Of a stretch of DNA of 64,000 nt, positions 46,321-59,085 are shown piece by piece (position 1 is the stretch's first letter; the number at the start of each line of letters is the position of its first letter). Under the pieces are notes generated by a model. That model saw only the letters and a list, made by a program, of their open reading frames with translations. It did no database searches and had not been told where the DNA came from. Origin of the DNA: Sorex araneus (lineage: Eukaryota; Chordata; Mammalia; Eulipotyphla; Soricidae); contig NC_073312.1 in the NCBI RefSeq assembly GCF_027595985.1, positions 4,985,051-5,049,050 on the forward strand, in the 5' to 3' direction. The translations under genes were made by a program, and so were the position numbers.

Positions 46321-47560
46321 AGAGGTCTCGGTGGAAATGCCAAGAGGCCGCAGTCTGAGCTCAGCTGCTGACCGAGCACAGAGGCAGGGCAGAATTTTCT
46401 GTGTTTTACTCGCACACCAAAACATATTCATACGAGGGATTCAGTGCCGAGGGTTCACACGTCTAAGAGACGTGGAACTCCCACGCCCTCCAGGAGAGGG
46501 TTCAAACCCTGTGCCCTTCTGCTTATGTGCCTGCTGCGTGCCCGGGTGCCCCCTGCCAGGGGCATCCCCCGGCCGTGAGCCAGCAAGCAGAGCCACAGAA
46601 GCGAACCAGAGCAGTGAACGCGTCTTCCATGGCCTTGAACCCTCCTCGTTCTCTGTGGCCGGATGTCTGGGCGTTTGTGCCCACGGCGTGCGGTTCTGGC
46701 GTGTTTATCTCACTCGGTTATAAACTCGGGGCCCTGAGGCACAAAATGAAGTCTGGCTTTCCAAAAGGGGCTGGCGGTGGCCCCCAAACAGAACAACAGC
46801 AAAACCGTTTCTCCGCAGTAGGTCCTGGGTGAAGGGAGAGTCTGGGAGGGCCCTGAGGGGGACGCGGCCGAGCCCCTCGGGCTCTTCCCTGCCGTGCGGT
46901 TGCTCTCTCCCAGCCTCCAGGACCCATTCGGCAGGAAACGGCTGCCTGGGGCCGAGCACCCACCTGGGAACTGGGAGAGGCAGCGCCAGGAAAGCGGCGT
47001 GCAGAGCCGCGTCCCCCTCCCAGCCACCCGCCCCGGCCGCTGCAGGCCCTCGGGGTGGTGGCCCACTCGTGTCTCCCTTTGGTTTGACTGTGGACAGGCG
47101 GGCAGGACAGGTGCCGGCCCGGAGGTGCAGGAAGGTTGCAAAGCCCAGCTCTAGAGAGTGACTTCCCCCGATCCGAGAGTCCCCAGGAAAAGCCAGATCG
47201 GGTTATTTTGGCAAGAGGCAGTCTGGTTTGCCTCAAGGTTCTGAGAGAGGGGATGAAACCGGGCCAAAGATCTTATTAGACCTGGACACTGGCCCTGCCC
47301 AAAGCTCAAAGATTGGGACGGTGTCCTCGGTTTACCCTCCCAAAGCCTCACCCTTAACGGTGCCCTCAGTTTACCCTCCCCAAAGCCTCGCCCCTAGTTT
47401 AAGTCTGTAGATAGGTCGACACGCGCTCACGAGGAGGTTGTTACCCACCGTCCGCAGCCCACCCTGCCTCCCAGCCCTTTCCTTTGATGCTATGGACCAG
47501 ATGCAGCCATGGAGGCCTTCTGCCGGCCTGCTGGGGTGTCGCCAAGGAAGCTGGTTCTTG

Positions 47561-47752
47561 CAGCCAGAGTGATAGTACGGCTGGCAGGGCGTTTGCCTTG
47601 CATGCGGCTAACCCAGGTTCGATCCCTGGCATCCCCTATGGGACCCCGAGCACCACCAGGAGTAATTCCTGAGTGCAGAGCCAGGAATAACCCCTGAGCA
47701 TCGCTGGGTGTGACCCAAAAAGCAAAAAAATAAAAAAATAATAAAAAATAAA
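47561..47752 (+). mobile_element. SINE, type A, with A-rich tail
   Basis: GCAGCCAGAGTGATAGTACG to GACCCAAAAAGCAAAAAAAT. Near-repeats AGCTGGTTCTTG and AGCTGGTCTTGA flank it. Confidence 0.92.
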
Positions 47753-48079
47753 AGCTGGTCTTGACCCGGCAAAAACCAGCAAACGCATGCCACGGTCTCC
47801 TTGCCTTGGCCACCAGCAGCTGTCCCCTGTGCCCTGGGGCCCTGATGGGACCCCAGCTTCTGCGGGGAAGTGGGCACAGAGGACAGCAGGGTGGCTGGTG
47901 CCTCCCAGGGAAGATGGCGCGGGCTGGGGAGGGGCGAGGAGTGAGGGGTTCACTGGCCTGTGGTCTCAGCTGCAGCCTCTGTGGAGAGGACTCGGGAGAC
48001 GGTGCTCCCCAGGGAGCCCCTCACCACCCCCTACTGAGCCAGCCCCCGGGAGTCACCCGCCCCCAGCCCCGATTCCTGT

Positions 48080-48460
48080 TCCCTCAGAGGCTTGACGGGC
48101 TCAGAACCGAAAAGCGTCAGGCGGCTGCTCCTGGCGTTCGGGCCCTTCCGAGCCGCCACCCGCCGGCCCTGGGGTGCGCCCCACTTCTGTTTAGACTTTG
48201 TTTGTTTGCTCGCCAGAGTCCTGGCTCTCCGCAGATGTTCTCAAGCTGCTCTGACGGCTTGTCCCGAGGCCGCCGGCCGCTTTTCCCGAGAAGCCGTCCT
48301 CTCCGGCCGCTCCTTAGCAAGAGGCAGGCAGGGCCCCCGGCTGGCCCGGTCCCGGAGGTGTGCAGATACGGGGTGGGGGGACGCTGGGGCTTCCGTGGGG
48401 GGGACAGCGGCAGAGCCCCTGTGTCTCCGGGGGAGGGCGGCGGCTCCTCGACGCGCGTGT
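48080..48460. promoter_or_regulatory. CPXM2: CpG-dense patch in CPXM2 intron 1
   Basis: Sequence such as GCGTTCGGGCCCTTCCGAGC and GAGGCCGCCGGCCGCTTTTC is CpG dense. Could be an internal CpG island, enhancer or alternative promoter. There is no exon evidence. Confidence 0.3.
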
Positions 48461-49682
48461 GCGCAGGGGGGAGAGACATAGTTTCTCTCTGCGGGAAACA
48501 TTCTCCTTCTCACCATCGACCGGAATAGAACAGACATGTGGCCGCGCTGGCTGGTGACTCTGCTGCTTTGAAGGCAGCTGTGTCTGTCACGCAGCCCAGA
48601 GGGAGAAGCTGATTGGGTGCTGGCCGCCCCGGGCCCCGCTCACCGCTCGGCGCCAGCCTGCCCTCACACACCTTGTGCCCGCCTTCCTGCCCTGGCAGAC
48701 GGAGCCCCGCAAGGGTCTAGAGGTGGCCGGAGTCCGTGGCCTGGGGGGTGGGCTGGGGGCTTCCCTCCCATCCCAGCCAGTGTCCGAGTCTGTCGAAGGG
48801 CCTTTAGGACGAGTGTCCTGCCTCCCCAGGAACGGCCGAGTGGACAAGTGGACGGTTGGGGGCGAGGTGGGTCATCCTCCAGCAATAGGAGGGCGCAGTG
48901 CCCGGGCGGGGATTTTGTTCACTTTCCTGACCCGGGGCGGGGGTTGCCATGAGCACTGGAGGTGGGAGCATACCCTTATACACGCGAGCAGAGTGCTCAC
49001 GGCACCCCCTTGCCTTCTTGTTTCGCTGCTGGGGCAGGGCTGAGGGAGGTGGAGGGGACTCGCAGGGGTGTACCTGGTGGTAGAGCAGGGTCCGGGCGTG
49101 GCCTCCCACCTGCACAGACGTGGGGCTGCGGGCGTCCTCCGGGGCAGGGGTGTGGGCGCCTGTCTGCTGCCATTCGTGGGTCCCGTGGGGACTCAGAGCC
49201 TGGGCGGGAGCACCCCTGCCCCAAAGCTGGGGCTGTCTGGACCCCCCAGGCCCAAGGGCACGAGGTGGGGTGTGAGGAGAAGGGGCAGGGGGGAGGCCAG
49301 CACATGCGGAGTCGGGGGTGAGGCGGTCAGCAGGGCAGGAGCAGAGGGAGCGCAGAGGTGGGGGTGGGCGGGCGGGCGGAGTCCCGGGCTCCCAGGAGGC
49401 GCCCCTTCCTTCGGGGGTGGGGCATGACCCCCTCTCCTGGCGTCGGAGCCTGGAGGTCGCCCCTCACCTGCTCGCTGTGAGGGCGACAGTGACCCCTTTC
49501 TCGGGAGCTGGCTTTCCCGCGGCTCACGGGACCCGGCTTCCTCTAACCGGGCCCCCCACCCCACCGAGGCAGGTGTGGGTGTGGGGGGCGGGTGCTGCCT
49601 GGCTGGTGTTGCCCCAGCCCCGGGGGAGGGTCGCGTGGTGCCCGTAAGGCAGTGGGGACCACCCCTCTCCTCCTGCCTCTCG

Positions 49683-49784
49683 GTAACAGCGGTAACAGCA
49701 GAGGCGCGAGGACCAAGAGCCCAGAGAGGGCGGCCTTCGACGCCGCCAGCGCCCCTGCGGCCCCCGAGGGGGTCACCAGGGATG
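49683..49784 (+). CDS. CPXM2: CPXM2 exon 2: linker between signal/propeptide-like region and discoidin domain (boundaries uncertain)
   Basis: Reading frame GNSGNSRGARTKSPERAAFD (from 49682) aligns without gaps to the CPXM2 linker that in human and mouse contains SNxK..RTKSxE(K/R)AA. It then runs APEGVTRDG into the discoidin domain. Homology predicts a phase 1 to phase 1 exon of 102 nt. The predicted acceptor at 49681-49682 reads CG instead of AG. AGs occur just downstream at 49688-49689, 49697-49698, 49700-49701 and 49702-49703. The only donor in the right phase is GCGAGT at 49785, a GC donor. Frame-preserving choices are the phase 2 exon 1 donor (38087) with the AG at 49689, or the strong exon 1 donor (38083) with the AG at 49703. 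I am fairly sure of the coding identity and unsure of both edges. Confidence 0.68.
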
Positions 49785-50877
49785 GCGAGTGGTGGCCTCT
49801 GCCCCGTCCTGCTGCCCCAGGGAGGATGCGGCGGCCTGGGGAGCACGGGGAGCAGCGCCCAGGCGGGACCCCCAGCGGTGCCCGTGCGTGAGGGGCCGGG
49901 CCCGGCTGTGGCAGCCCCCATGTGAGTGAGAGGGTGCCGAGGCCGCGCGGGGCAGAAGTCGCGCAGCCGTGGGTGACGGTGCCTGGCGCCCGGCCTCCCT
50001 CCGTCAGGGAGACGCTCACTTCCGTTCCCCCGGGGCTCGGCTTGTGCTTCCATCCGCCGTGACGGAGATTCGTCTCCAGCACAGGGACTGGAGGCCAGAT
50101 GGCCTGTCCGACCCGCTGCCTGCAGCCAGCCCTTCTGGGATTCCCCGCACGGCCCTCCCCGCAGCCCCCCAGAGCCGTCCTTGTTCCCTTTCCCGGGGCC
50201 CGGAGCAGCCGCAGCCTGAGTGAGCATCTCCGGTCCCAGCAGGGCGGAGGACAGAGTCCACTCACGAACTGGGGAGCCCGGGTGCGGCCCAGGGCTGCCC
50301 ACCCGCAGACACACGGCCTCCTCCTGGCCCCGCGGTCAGGCCCCGGCGAGCTGCGGCCGTTCCATTAGGGACGGGGCCTGGCGCTAGGACTCTAAGACTC
50401 CAAACCCGCCTTTCTTAGAGGATTGATATGGCCCCTGGGGGCCTCCAGGGGCCACAGGAAGGCGAACGCTGCTGTCGCCAGTGGCCGGGGGCTACCATCC
50501 CGCTGCCGTCAGAACCTGGACCACACCCGTCGGGGGGGGGAAGCACGGCCTTAGAGCTGCCGCGCCCCTGTTTCTCGTCCGGGGGTTGTCACGGCCTTGA
50601 TGGGTCTCCGCACACAGCACGTGAGACAGGCATCACCAACCGGCCACGCCTGGGCTTAGCGGCTCTGGGGTGACGAGATAAATTTGGATCCCGAGTGGCC
50701 TCGGCTGTCCCACCTCCCGCAGAAGATGCTCGCGGGCATGGTGCTCGAGCGGTCGTCTTTTCCCTGCGGGCACAGACGGCGCCACGTCTGCTGCCACGTG
50801 CCGGACACGGGGTGACAGTTGATGGGCCCGGGGACTTGCCTGTTCCCTGAGGTGCCCCACACCCACCTAGGGCTGTT

Positions 50878-51053
50878 TCTTGTTTTTGTTTTGGGGCCAC
50901 ACTAGGCGATGCTCCGGGGTGACGCCAACCCCTGGCTCTGCACTCGGGGATCACTCCTGCTGGTGCTCGAGGGGCCTACGGGATGCCGGGGATCGAACCT
51001 GGGCCAGCTGTGTGCGAGGCAGATGCCCGCCCCGCTGTGCTCACTCCGGCCCC
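50878..51053 (-). mobile_element. SINE, type A
   Basis: GTTTTGGGGCCACACTAGGC to GCTGTGCTCACTCCGGCCCC. Confidence 0.85.
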
Positions 51054-51329
51054 CACCTGGGGCTGTCTCTACCCAGGAGGCTACCAGCAGTGGCGCCCCA
51101 CTGAGGACTGGGTGCCCCGCGGGCCGGGCAGAAGCGCAGCTGCCTTTTGCTCGCACGGACACGTCACAGACAAGAATCCCTTTCCCTCCGGAGGCCGCGG
51201 GCCCGGGCGCCTCTGGGACGTGGCCTGTGTGGTCCTGTGCGCCTCCTGGCTTCCTGCTCTCAGTGGTGTTGGGTCCCCACCCCAGGGGCCATGAACATAG
51301 ACGTCTTGTCGTCTTGTTAAAGTGGCTAC

Positions 51330-51874
51330 AGTGCTGCTCTGTGCACGCACAGGCATGCAAACACAAACATACACACACACAGCACACATGCACACATACA
51401 CATACACACAGCACACACACAGCACATATATACATAGCCCATGCACATACACAAATAGCACATCACACACAGCACACCACACATAGCACACACATCCACA
51501 GCACACACACATCCACACAGCACACACATACATAGCACACACACATATGCACACAGCATCCCACACACAGCACACATACATTCACATACACACAGCACAC
51601 ACACAGTACACATAGCATGAACATACACAGACACACATAGCACACACACAGCACACACATAGCACACATATACATAGCACATGCACATACACAAATAGCA
51701 CATCACACACAGCACACCACACATAGCACACACATACACAGCACACACACATCCACACAGCACACACATACATAGCACACACATATACACATAGCATACC
51801 ACACACAGCACACATACATTCACATACACACAGCACACACACAGTACACATAGCATGAACATACACAGACACAG

Positions 51875-51902
<28 letters not shown>
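51330..51902. repeat. CPXM2: (CA)n-rich complex repeat with about 240-bp duplication
   Basis: ACACAAATAGCACATCACAC occurs at about 51448 and 51688. GTACACATAGCATGAACATA occurs at about 51607 and 51844. Confidence 0.9.
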
Positions 51903-51905
<3 letters not shown>

Positions 51906-52340
51906 CCAAGTTCCATCTGCTGCCCCATCTGGCCTGGGAGCGCATCTCTCTCTCATTAGCTCTTTCCTGTGTTCCGGAGAGGGAGGGAACTGACCTTCTC
52001 ATCACTGGAGTTTTGATTCTGTAACGCTCGGGCAGTTACGGCATTGCGTGTCTTTCTGGAACACAGCTCTGTTTTCAGAGAACTCACTGGAGGATGCTTA
52101 ACATTTTCCTGCTCTTCCAAAACCGCCCTGGGATAGGTTCAGATCGCAGACACCCCCTCAGTTCGAAGGACAGAAGCTTGACATGAACTGGGGGGACACT
52201 GCATCATGTGATCCGGGCTCTCTCTTCACCCAGCTTCTCCCTCTGGCGCTGGCTCCCTGCTCTCACGGCCCCTTCTCTGCTCAGCCGCAGCCCAGAGACG
52301 TGCTGTTCTTCAGTCTTGCTCCTGGGTTGGTTTGTTTTGT

Positions 52341-52505
52341 TTGCTTTGCTTTTTGGGTCACACCCCAAAGTGATCAGTAGCTACTCCTGGCTCTCACTCA
52401 GGAGTCTCTGCTGGCGGTGCTGGGGGGACCGTAGGGGATGGTGGGGATCGACCTGGGTCAGGTGCATGCAGGGCCGACGCCCTCCTGCCGCCCTGCCGCC
52501 CAGCC
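52341..52505 (-). mobile_element. SINE, type A
   Basis: TGCTTTTTGGGTCACACCCC to CCGCCCTGCCGCCCAGCCCC. Confidence 0.82.
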
Positions 52506-52792
52506 CCAAGCTCACGGCTTTTCCAGGACCCTGTTGAGCTGGCCGAAAGCTCTGAGATTCATTCCTCTAACTTGCTCAGACTCACTCCATCTTGTTGGTT
52601 CTGAAATGCTTGGCACGTATTTTTAAAATGCTTTGTCCAGATTTTTTAATTTTTATAGTAGCCCCAGCAGAAGGGTGGTTTTGGATGATTTTAGTTGTTC
52701 ATTACCAGAATTGGAAGTTGTTAAAATTATATGAGACATTCTTCGGGAGATTTTTCTTCCAGGCCTGTTTCTCTACTCAAACCTTGTGTGTG

Positions 52793-52852
52793 CATATACA
52801 CCCGCAAACACACTCGCACACACACACACATGCACACACACACACACACACC
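52793..52852. repeat. CPXM2: (CA)n microsatellite
   Basis: ACACACACACATGCACACAC-type run. Confidence 0.9.
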
Positions 52853-53875
52853 CTGCTTTTTTGCCACAAGTACATATCCCCACCACTGCAGACCCCCAGG
52901 GTGGCTCCTTTGGTCCTGGGTTCGAGATCAGAAAGGGTGGAACTATGCTCTCTCAGGCGTTCTTACTCCAAAGTTCTTACTCCAAGGCAGCAAAGTGCTC
53001 AGGGCCTGGGAAAGTTCTTTGCTCTTCTGTTCTGAAGAGATTCAGGAGTGAAGGACGACCTTGGAGGAAGAAGCAGCTGTGGAAATGTGGACAGGGAGTG
53101 GCTGCACGGAAGCAGGGGGTGGTGGTGTCAGGCCTGGCTGAGGGCGGGTGCTGGTAGCACAGGGCTGCAGGGCTGCAGGGCGTCACCACTCAAACGCATC
53201 CTCCTCTCAGCACTCCCGGGTTGCACCTGGACACGTGGCTGGGAAAGGGGTCCCAGTGGTGGGCGAGCTGACACCCCCACTTTGAGTTCAAGGAGCGGGT
53301 GTTCACTGGGGCCTTGGGCTGTGGGCGCCCCTTGTTGACAGATTGTAAGACAAACACGAGAAGGAAAGAGACAGATTCCCAGTTTCCTCGTCCAGAGGCA
53401 ACGTTAGCTGTCCGCTGGTCTGGCTGTCCTTCCTGTCTGTGGTGTGTCACAGGAAGAGAGTTCCTGGCGTGTGGGTAGGTCACATACATACATTCTCCAA
53501 GCTTAGCGCGTCCTCTTTGTCAGCTTCTATTATTCTGGAATTTTGGCTAGAGTTGAGCTAATCTCACACACCCGTTTATTCCGATTAAGGACATTGTCTT
53601 CTGATCCACCCAGGGACGTGGCCCTTGGGCAAGTTCTAACGTCTCGTCGTAAGTGAGTCTCTTAGTAGATGGATCCTCGGATCCCTGCTCTCCGGGAAGG
53701 CTTTGGATCCTAGCCTGCAAATGTGTGGCCAAGGCCGCTCACCCTCCTCAAGTTCTTCCCTCCTCTGTCCTTCTCCCCACTATACTCTGGGGTGATCTAG
53801 AAATCCCCCCTTTACTACATTACATTTCCTTCATCCGGATCTTTCCTTTGAGGGATTCAGGACGGCATGAGCTTA

Positions 53876-54497
53876 GAAGTCCCCTCAGCACCCTTCTCCC
53901 TCAGCACCCTTCTCCCTCAGCACCCTTCTCCCTCAGCACCCTTCTCCCTCAGCACCCTTCTCCCTCAGCACCCTTCTCCCTCAGCACCCTTTTCTCTCAG
54001 CACCCTTCTCCCTCAGCACCCTTTTCTCTCAGCACCCTTCTCTCTCAGCACCCTTTTCTCTCAGCACCCTTCTCCCTCAGCACCCTTCTCCCTCAGCACC
54101 CTTCTCTCTCAGCACTCTTCTCCCTCAGCACCCTTCTCCCTCCGCACCCTTCTCCCTCCGCACCCTTCTCCCTCCGCACCCTTCTCTCTCAGCACCCTTC
54201 TCCCTCAGCACCCTTCTCCTTCAGTACTCTTCTCCCTCAGCACCCTTCTCTCTCCGCACCCTTCTCCCTCCTCACCCTTCTCCCTCCATACCCTTCTTTC
54301 TCCTCACCCTTCTCCTTCCATACCCTTCTCCCTCAGCACCCTTCTCCCTCAGCACCCTTCTCCCTCAGCACCCTTCTCCTTCAGTACTCTTCTCCCTCCT
54401 CACCCTTCTCCCTCCATACCCTTCTTTCTCCTCACCCTTCTCCTTCCATACCCTTCTCCCTCAGCACCCTTCTCCCTCCGCACCCTTCTCTTCCACT
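53876..54497. repeat. CPXM2: 16-bp minisatellite (CAGCACCCTTCTCCCT)
   Basis: About 39 units in intron 2, strongly pyrimidine-biased on +. 48 nt is three units, so every frame repeats a 16-residue peptide (for example LLPQHPSPSAPFSLST), which explains the 280-codon frame here. Confidence 0.96.
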
Positions 54498-55239
54498 CTA
54501 GGTCTTTTGAACCACAGGGTCCTTACATACAGCGCTGATACTTTCCCCTCATGCGTTTAGTTTCATGTTGAAATCTATTTTCATTTCTACTGGAGGATCA
54601 TAAAGCTATTTCCCGGTGTCACCTTCTACTCATCAGCATTTCCTTGACATGAACCTATTTGCATTTAAAACCTGTGATTTTAGTGAAGACATGAAGGAAG
54701 AGAGGGGAGGATAGGAGGTGTGTGGCTTCAGGAACATTCCTGAGGAAAACTGGGCCAGGGACGAGACTGAGGAATGTGTGAGGCGGATTTGTTTCCCACC
54801 ATGCCCCAGCTGAAGCTGCTGCTGCCAGAGCCCCCGAGGTTTAACCAGGGGGCCTGGGGAGACCCTCCAAGCTGGGGAGACCCCAGCCGGTTCTCAGGTC
54901 TCTGGGTCACAGGAAGATGACCAGTCGTCCCCCATCCCCAGGGGCTGCTCAGTCAGGATTTCCGGGCAGGACTCGGGCATCCCCTTGTCTCAAGCTCCCC
55001 AGAGACTCTGAAGCTGGCTCAGTGTGTCCCCTCCCTGGAGGTCTGCGGGTCTCCTGTGATGGGGCAGTGCCAAGGGGGCAAGGAAGTTTCGAGAAGCCGA
55101 CCGTAGCTCCCTCGCCGAGGCCTGAGAGAGGGCAGTGTCGGCAGAGGCAGGGAGAGGGGCGCCCGAGAGGAAGTTCTCTGGGCACCGAGAAGTCCCGACG
55201 TGCTCTGTGACTAGGTGACTGTCTGGCTCAGAGAGGTGA

Positions 55240-55962
<723 letters not shown>

Positions 55963-56382
55963 TGAGCCCGGCTGGAGCCCCGCCCTCGCCCGGCTGGCTG
56001 CCCGCCCTCTGCCTGCCCTGGCTGGGGGCTCGCACTGGGGCTCGGTGGTGGTTCCTGTACAAGGGCTCGGGTGGGACTCCGTGATGGAGCACGGGGACGG
56101 GGCTGGGAGTTGGGGGCTTTAATCTGGGGCTTTAACGTGGGCCCTACGCTTGCAGTTCTCTCGTGGGGAGCCACCAGGGCCCACCCAGGCTCTGTGGGGG
56201 GTGGGAAGAGGTGAACACGAAGGTCAGTGGGGTTGGTGTCACAGGCCAACAACGCTGCGTGTGTTCTGATACAGGGGGTCAGGCTGTGTCTGCTTTAGGG
56301 AACAGTCTCGGAGACGGTGTTTACACGCCAAAATGCTGAAATTTTTTATCATTAGATTTTTTTGGTGGGAGCAACGGGGCTG

Positions 56383-56510
56383 AATTCTTTTATTTTTTAT
56401 TTTTTTTGCGAATTTTATATACTTATTTTCATGAAGTAGTTCACAATCGTTCATTGCAGATAATATTCAAACACCAGTCCCACCACCGAGCACCTTCCCG
56501 CCTCAATAAG
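56383..56510 (-). mobile_element. L1 3'-end fragment
   Basis: T-rich start (TTTTATTTTTTATTTTTTTT), then AATATTCAAACACCAGTCCC shared with 57117-57365. Confidence 0.65.
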
Positions 56511-56889
56511 AGGGAAGTGTGTGAAGGTTGTTGTATTTCCTTCTGGAGCCATTTAAGTCCGTAGATAGGAGAATACAAGCAAGAATGTTACAACCAAACA
56601 CATGTGTGCTACTTTTGGCACGTAAGTGGTTTGTGCGGCCTCGTGATCCAGGAAATGCTCTCTCTCTGGGAGCTTTAGTTTATGGTCTCTAGGTGTGGCC
56701 ATTGATGAGATGACATGGCGCCGGGGCAGTTAGTGGTGTGACTGCCAAGCTACTGGAAAACTGGGGAGCTGGGGGGAGGAGGCCCAGTCCCGATCCTAGT
56801 GGGCTTGGAGATCTCAGTCACGGGGCCCACATTACCTAGGTTTTTCTGCCGGTTCCCTCTTGGGTGAGGCTCGTCCGAACATGTGGGGA

Positions 56890-57116
56890 GTGGTCTTTTT
56901 TTTTTTTTTTTAAGAAATTACAATTTTTAATTGGAATAAGAATGTTATCTAATACAGAAAGGAAGAAAGAATTACATAGGTATTCCCAAATTTGAGCTAT
57001 GTTTTGGGACCGTATATATCCTTTGAATTATGTTTTAGTGTTAGATAAGATCTCTTCCCCTGAGTCTGATTCGACAGTTCAACTTTTGGTATCCTTTTTT
57101 TTTGTCTTTCTTTTTT
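56890..57116. other. AT-rich, probably retroposon-derived
   Basis: Follows a T-run at 56894. Likely another old LINE piece but I cannot place it. Confidence 0.35.
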
Positions 57117-57365
57117 TTAAAAAAATTTTTATTATATCACCATGTGGAAAGTTACAAAGTTTTCAGGTTTATGTCTCAGTTATACAATATTCAAACACCA
57201 TCCCTTCACCAGTGCCCATATTCCACCACCCAAATCCCCAGTATACCCCCCGCCCCCCACCCCCAACTGTATAACTGATGAATTTCACTTCATTTGCTCT
57301 TTTCCTTGATTATGTTCCATATTGCAAAACAAAACTCACTATTGTTGTTGGAGTTTCCCACATGG
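57117..57365 (-). mobile_element. L1 3'-end fragment
   Basis: Reversed A-tail, then GTTACAAAGTTTTCAGGTTT, AATATTCAAACACCATCCCT and ACTTCATTTGCTCTTTTCC. These parallel the 3' end of the L1 at 10431. Confidence 0.75.
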
Positions 57366-58132
57366 CGGTGCTTGGGTTCTGGAGGTTATCTGCTGCCGGG
57401 GTGCTGCTTGGGGTGGGGAGGGAGACTCAACCCCCCACCCTCCCAGGTGGGGCTGAATATTTTAAGTCATGACTCTCTTAGAAAATTCTAGAAGAGGGTC
57501 TCCTGCAATGTGGGCGCGTGGCACTGTGCGTATCTTTAACAAGCTGGTAGCATACACTGGGGGATGGTCAGACGGCCCAGGAGCAGAAAAGGGGGACCCC
57601 AGGATAGCGAGGACTCTGTCTGCGGACCCCGATGTCAAGGCGCCCGGGACTCGGGTGGGGCCTGTGTCCCTGCTCGTGCCCCATCCTTGCTTTGCTGTTC
57701 GGTTTTCCGGAAGCCGCGTGTCAGCGACTCGTCATCCTGCCCCGGGAAACTCCACCGTAGGAAGGAATGGCACGGGCTCAGGGCAGGGGGCTCAGGGTCA
57801 CGGTGCCGGAAGTGGGGGGCCCATGCCTGGCCCCTCCGTCCCCTGAGGAGGCCTGGGGGGCTCCCACCCTCTGCCTTTTGCTCCTCCAGCAGCAGTGCCC
57901 AGAAGGACGCTCTCGGAGAGACCACGTGGTGCCAGGAACAGGCTCTGGCATCACACACGGTGGGCATGTGCCTGGCCCCTCTGGGCCCTTCCTGGGGGCT
58001 CCTCAGGATCCGGCCCAGAGGGGCAGCGCACACTTCTGACAGCCTGTCCCTCTTGAGCTGTGCCGCACAGCCAGCCTGCAGTCAGCCTTGCTGTTCCATG
58101 ACTCCTTTTATCCGCTGTCTTTGAAAGTGTCC

Positions 58133-58306
58133 CTTTGGGCGCTAGAGCGAGAGCACAGCAGGAAGGGCATTTGCCTTGCATGTGGCCAACCCGGGTTCGA
58201 TCCCTAGCATCCCATATGGTCCCCTGAGCACAGCCAGGGGTAATTCCTGAGTGCAGAGCCAGGAGTAGCCCCTGTGCATCACTGGGTGTGACCCAAAAAA
58301 AGCAAA

Positions 58307-58308
<2 letters not shown>
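58133..58308 (+). mobile_element. SINE, type A
   Basis: GCGCTAGAGCGAGAGCACAG to GTGTGACCCAAAAAAAGC. Confidence 0.92.
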
Positions 58309-58398
<90 letters not shown>

Positions 58399-58403
58399 AA
58401 AGA
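58309..58403. repeat. CPXM2: (GAAA)n microsatellite
   Basis: About 23 GAAA units grown from the A-rich SINE tail. Confidence 0.95.
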
Positions 58404-58918
58404 AAATGTGACTTTGCTTTGTGCTCCGGGCCCAGGGTGGCAGCTCTCAGTGGCTTAGCCTGGACTCACCCGGAAACGGCCCAGTACGGAGGCCGCCAGG
58501 TCCCGGCAGCCGTGTGGGGCAGATGTCTGGCTTCACTCTGGTGGCGTGACCCTGAGATCCCCTCTCTGCTGCTGGGGCCACGGGGCCAGACCTTGGGCCT
58601 GCCCGGCGGGCACCTGCAGGGCCAGACAGCTGGATGCCGGCCGCCTGTGGACGCAACTTTGCTTTCTCGAGACGCGCATTTTTGCAGGGCCGCAGCCCGC
58701 AGAGGTCCTGGGCACGGAACCATCCATCGCCGTGGACACGTGGACGGCTGCGGGTCAGCCAGCTCCGGAAGACACGCGTGCCGCAGTCGGCACATGCCAG
58801 CGGGTGCCCTCCACGCTCCCCCTGGCCCCCCGAGCCCCCAGCTCTGCTGGAACTTTCAGCTCCCGATAGTGGTTCCCTTGGGAATGCACATCTTTATTCC
58901 TAAACCCTAGGGTCTCAA

Positions 58919-59085
58919 GGGGCTGGAGCGGTAGTACAGCGGGGAGGGCGCTTGCCTTGCACGTGACTGACCCGGGTTCGATGTCTCGGCATCCCATCTG
59001 GTCCCCTGAGCACCGCCAGGAGTGAATCCTGAGTGCAGAGCCAGGGGCGACCCCTGAACACCGCTGGGTGTGGCTTCACGGAAGC
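58919..59085 (+). mobile_element. SINE, type A
   Basis: GGGGCTGGAGCGGTAGTACA to CACCGCTGGGTGTGGCTTCA. Confidence 0.9.

Noticed and set aside
53653-54538. 282-codon repetitive frame beginning just before the 16-bp array
   Set aside because: Every frame repeats the same 16-residue pattern, as expected when three 16-bp units make 48 nt. It lies within a CPXM2 intron.
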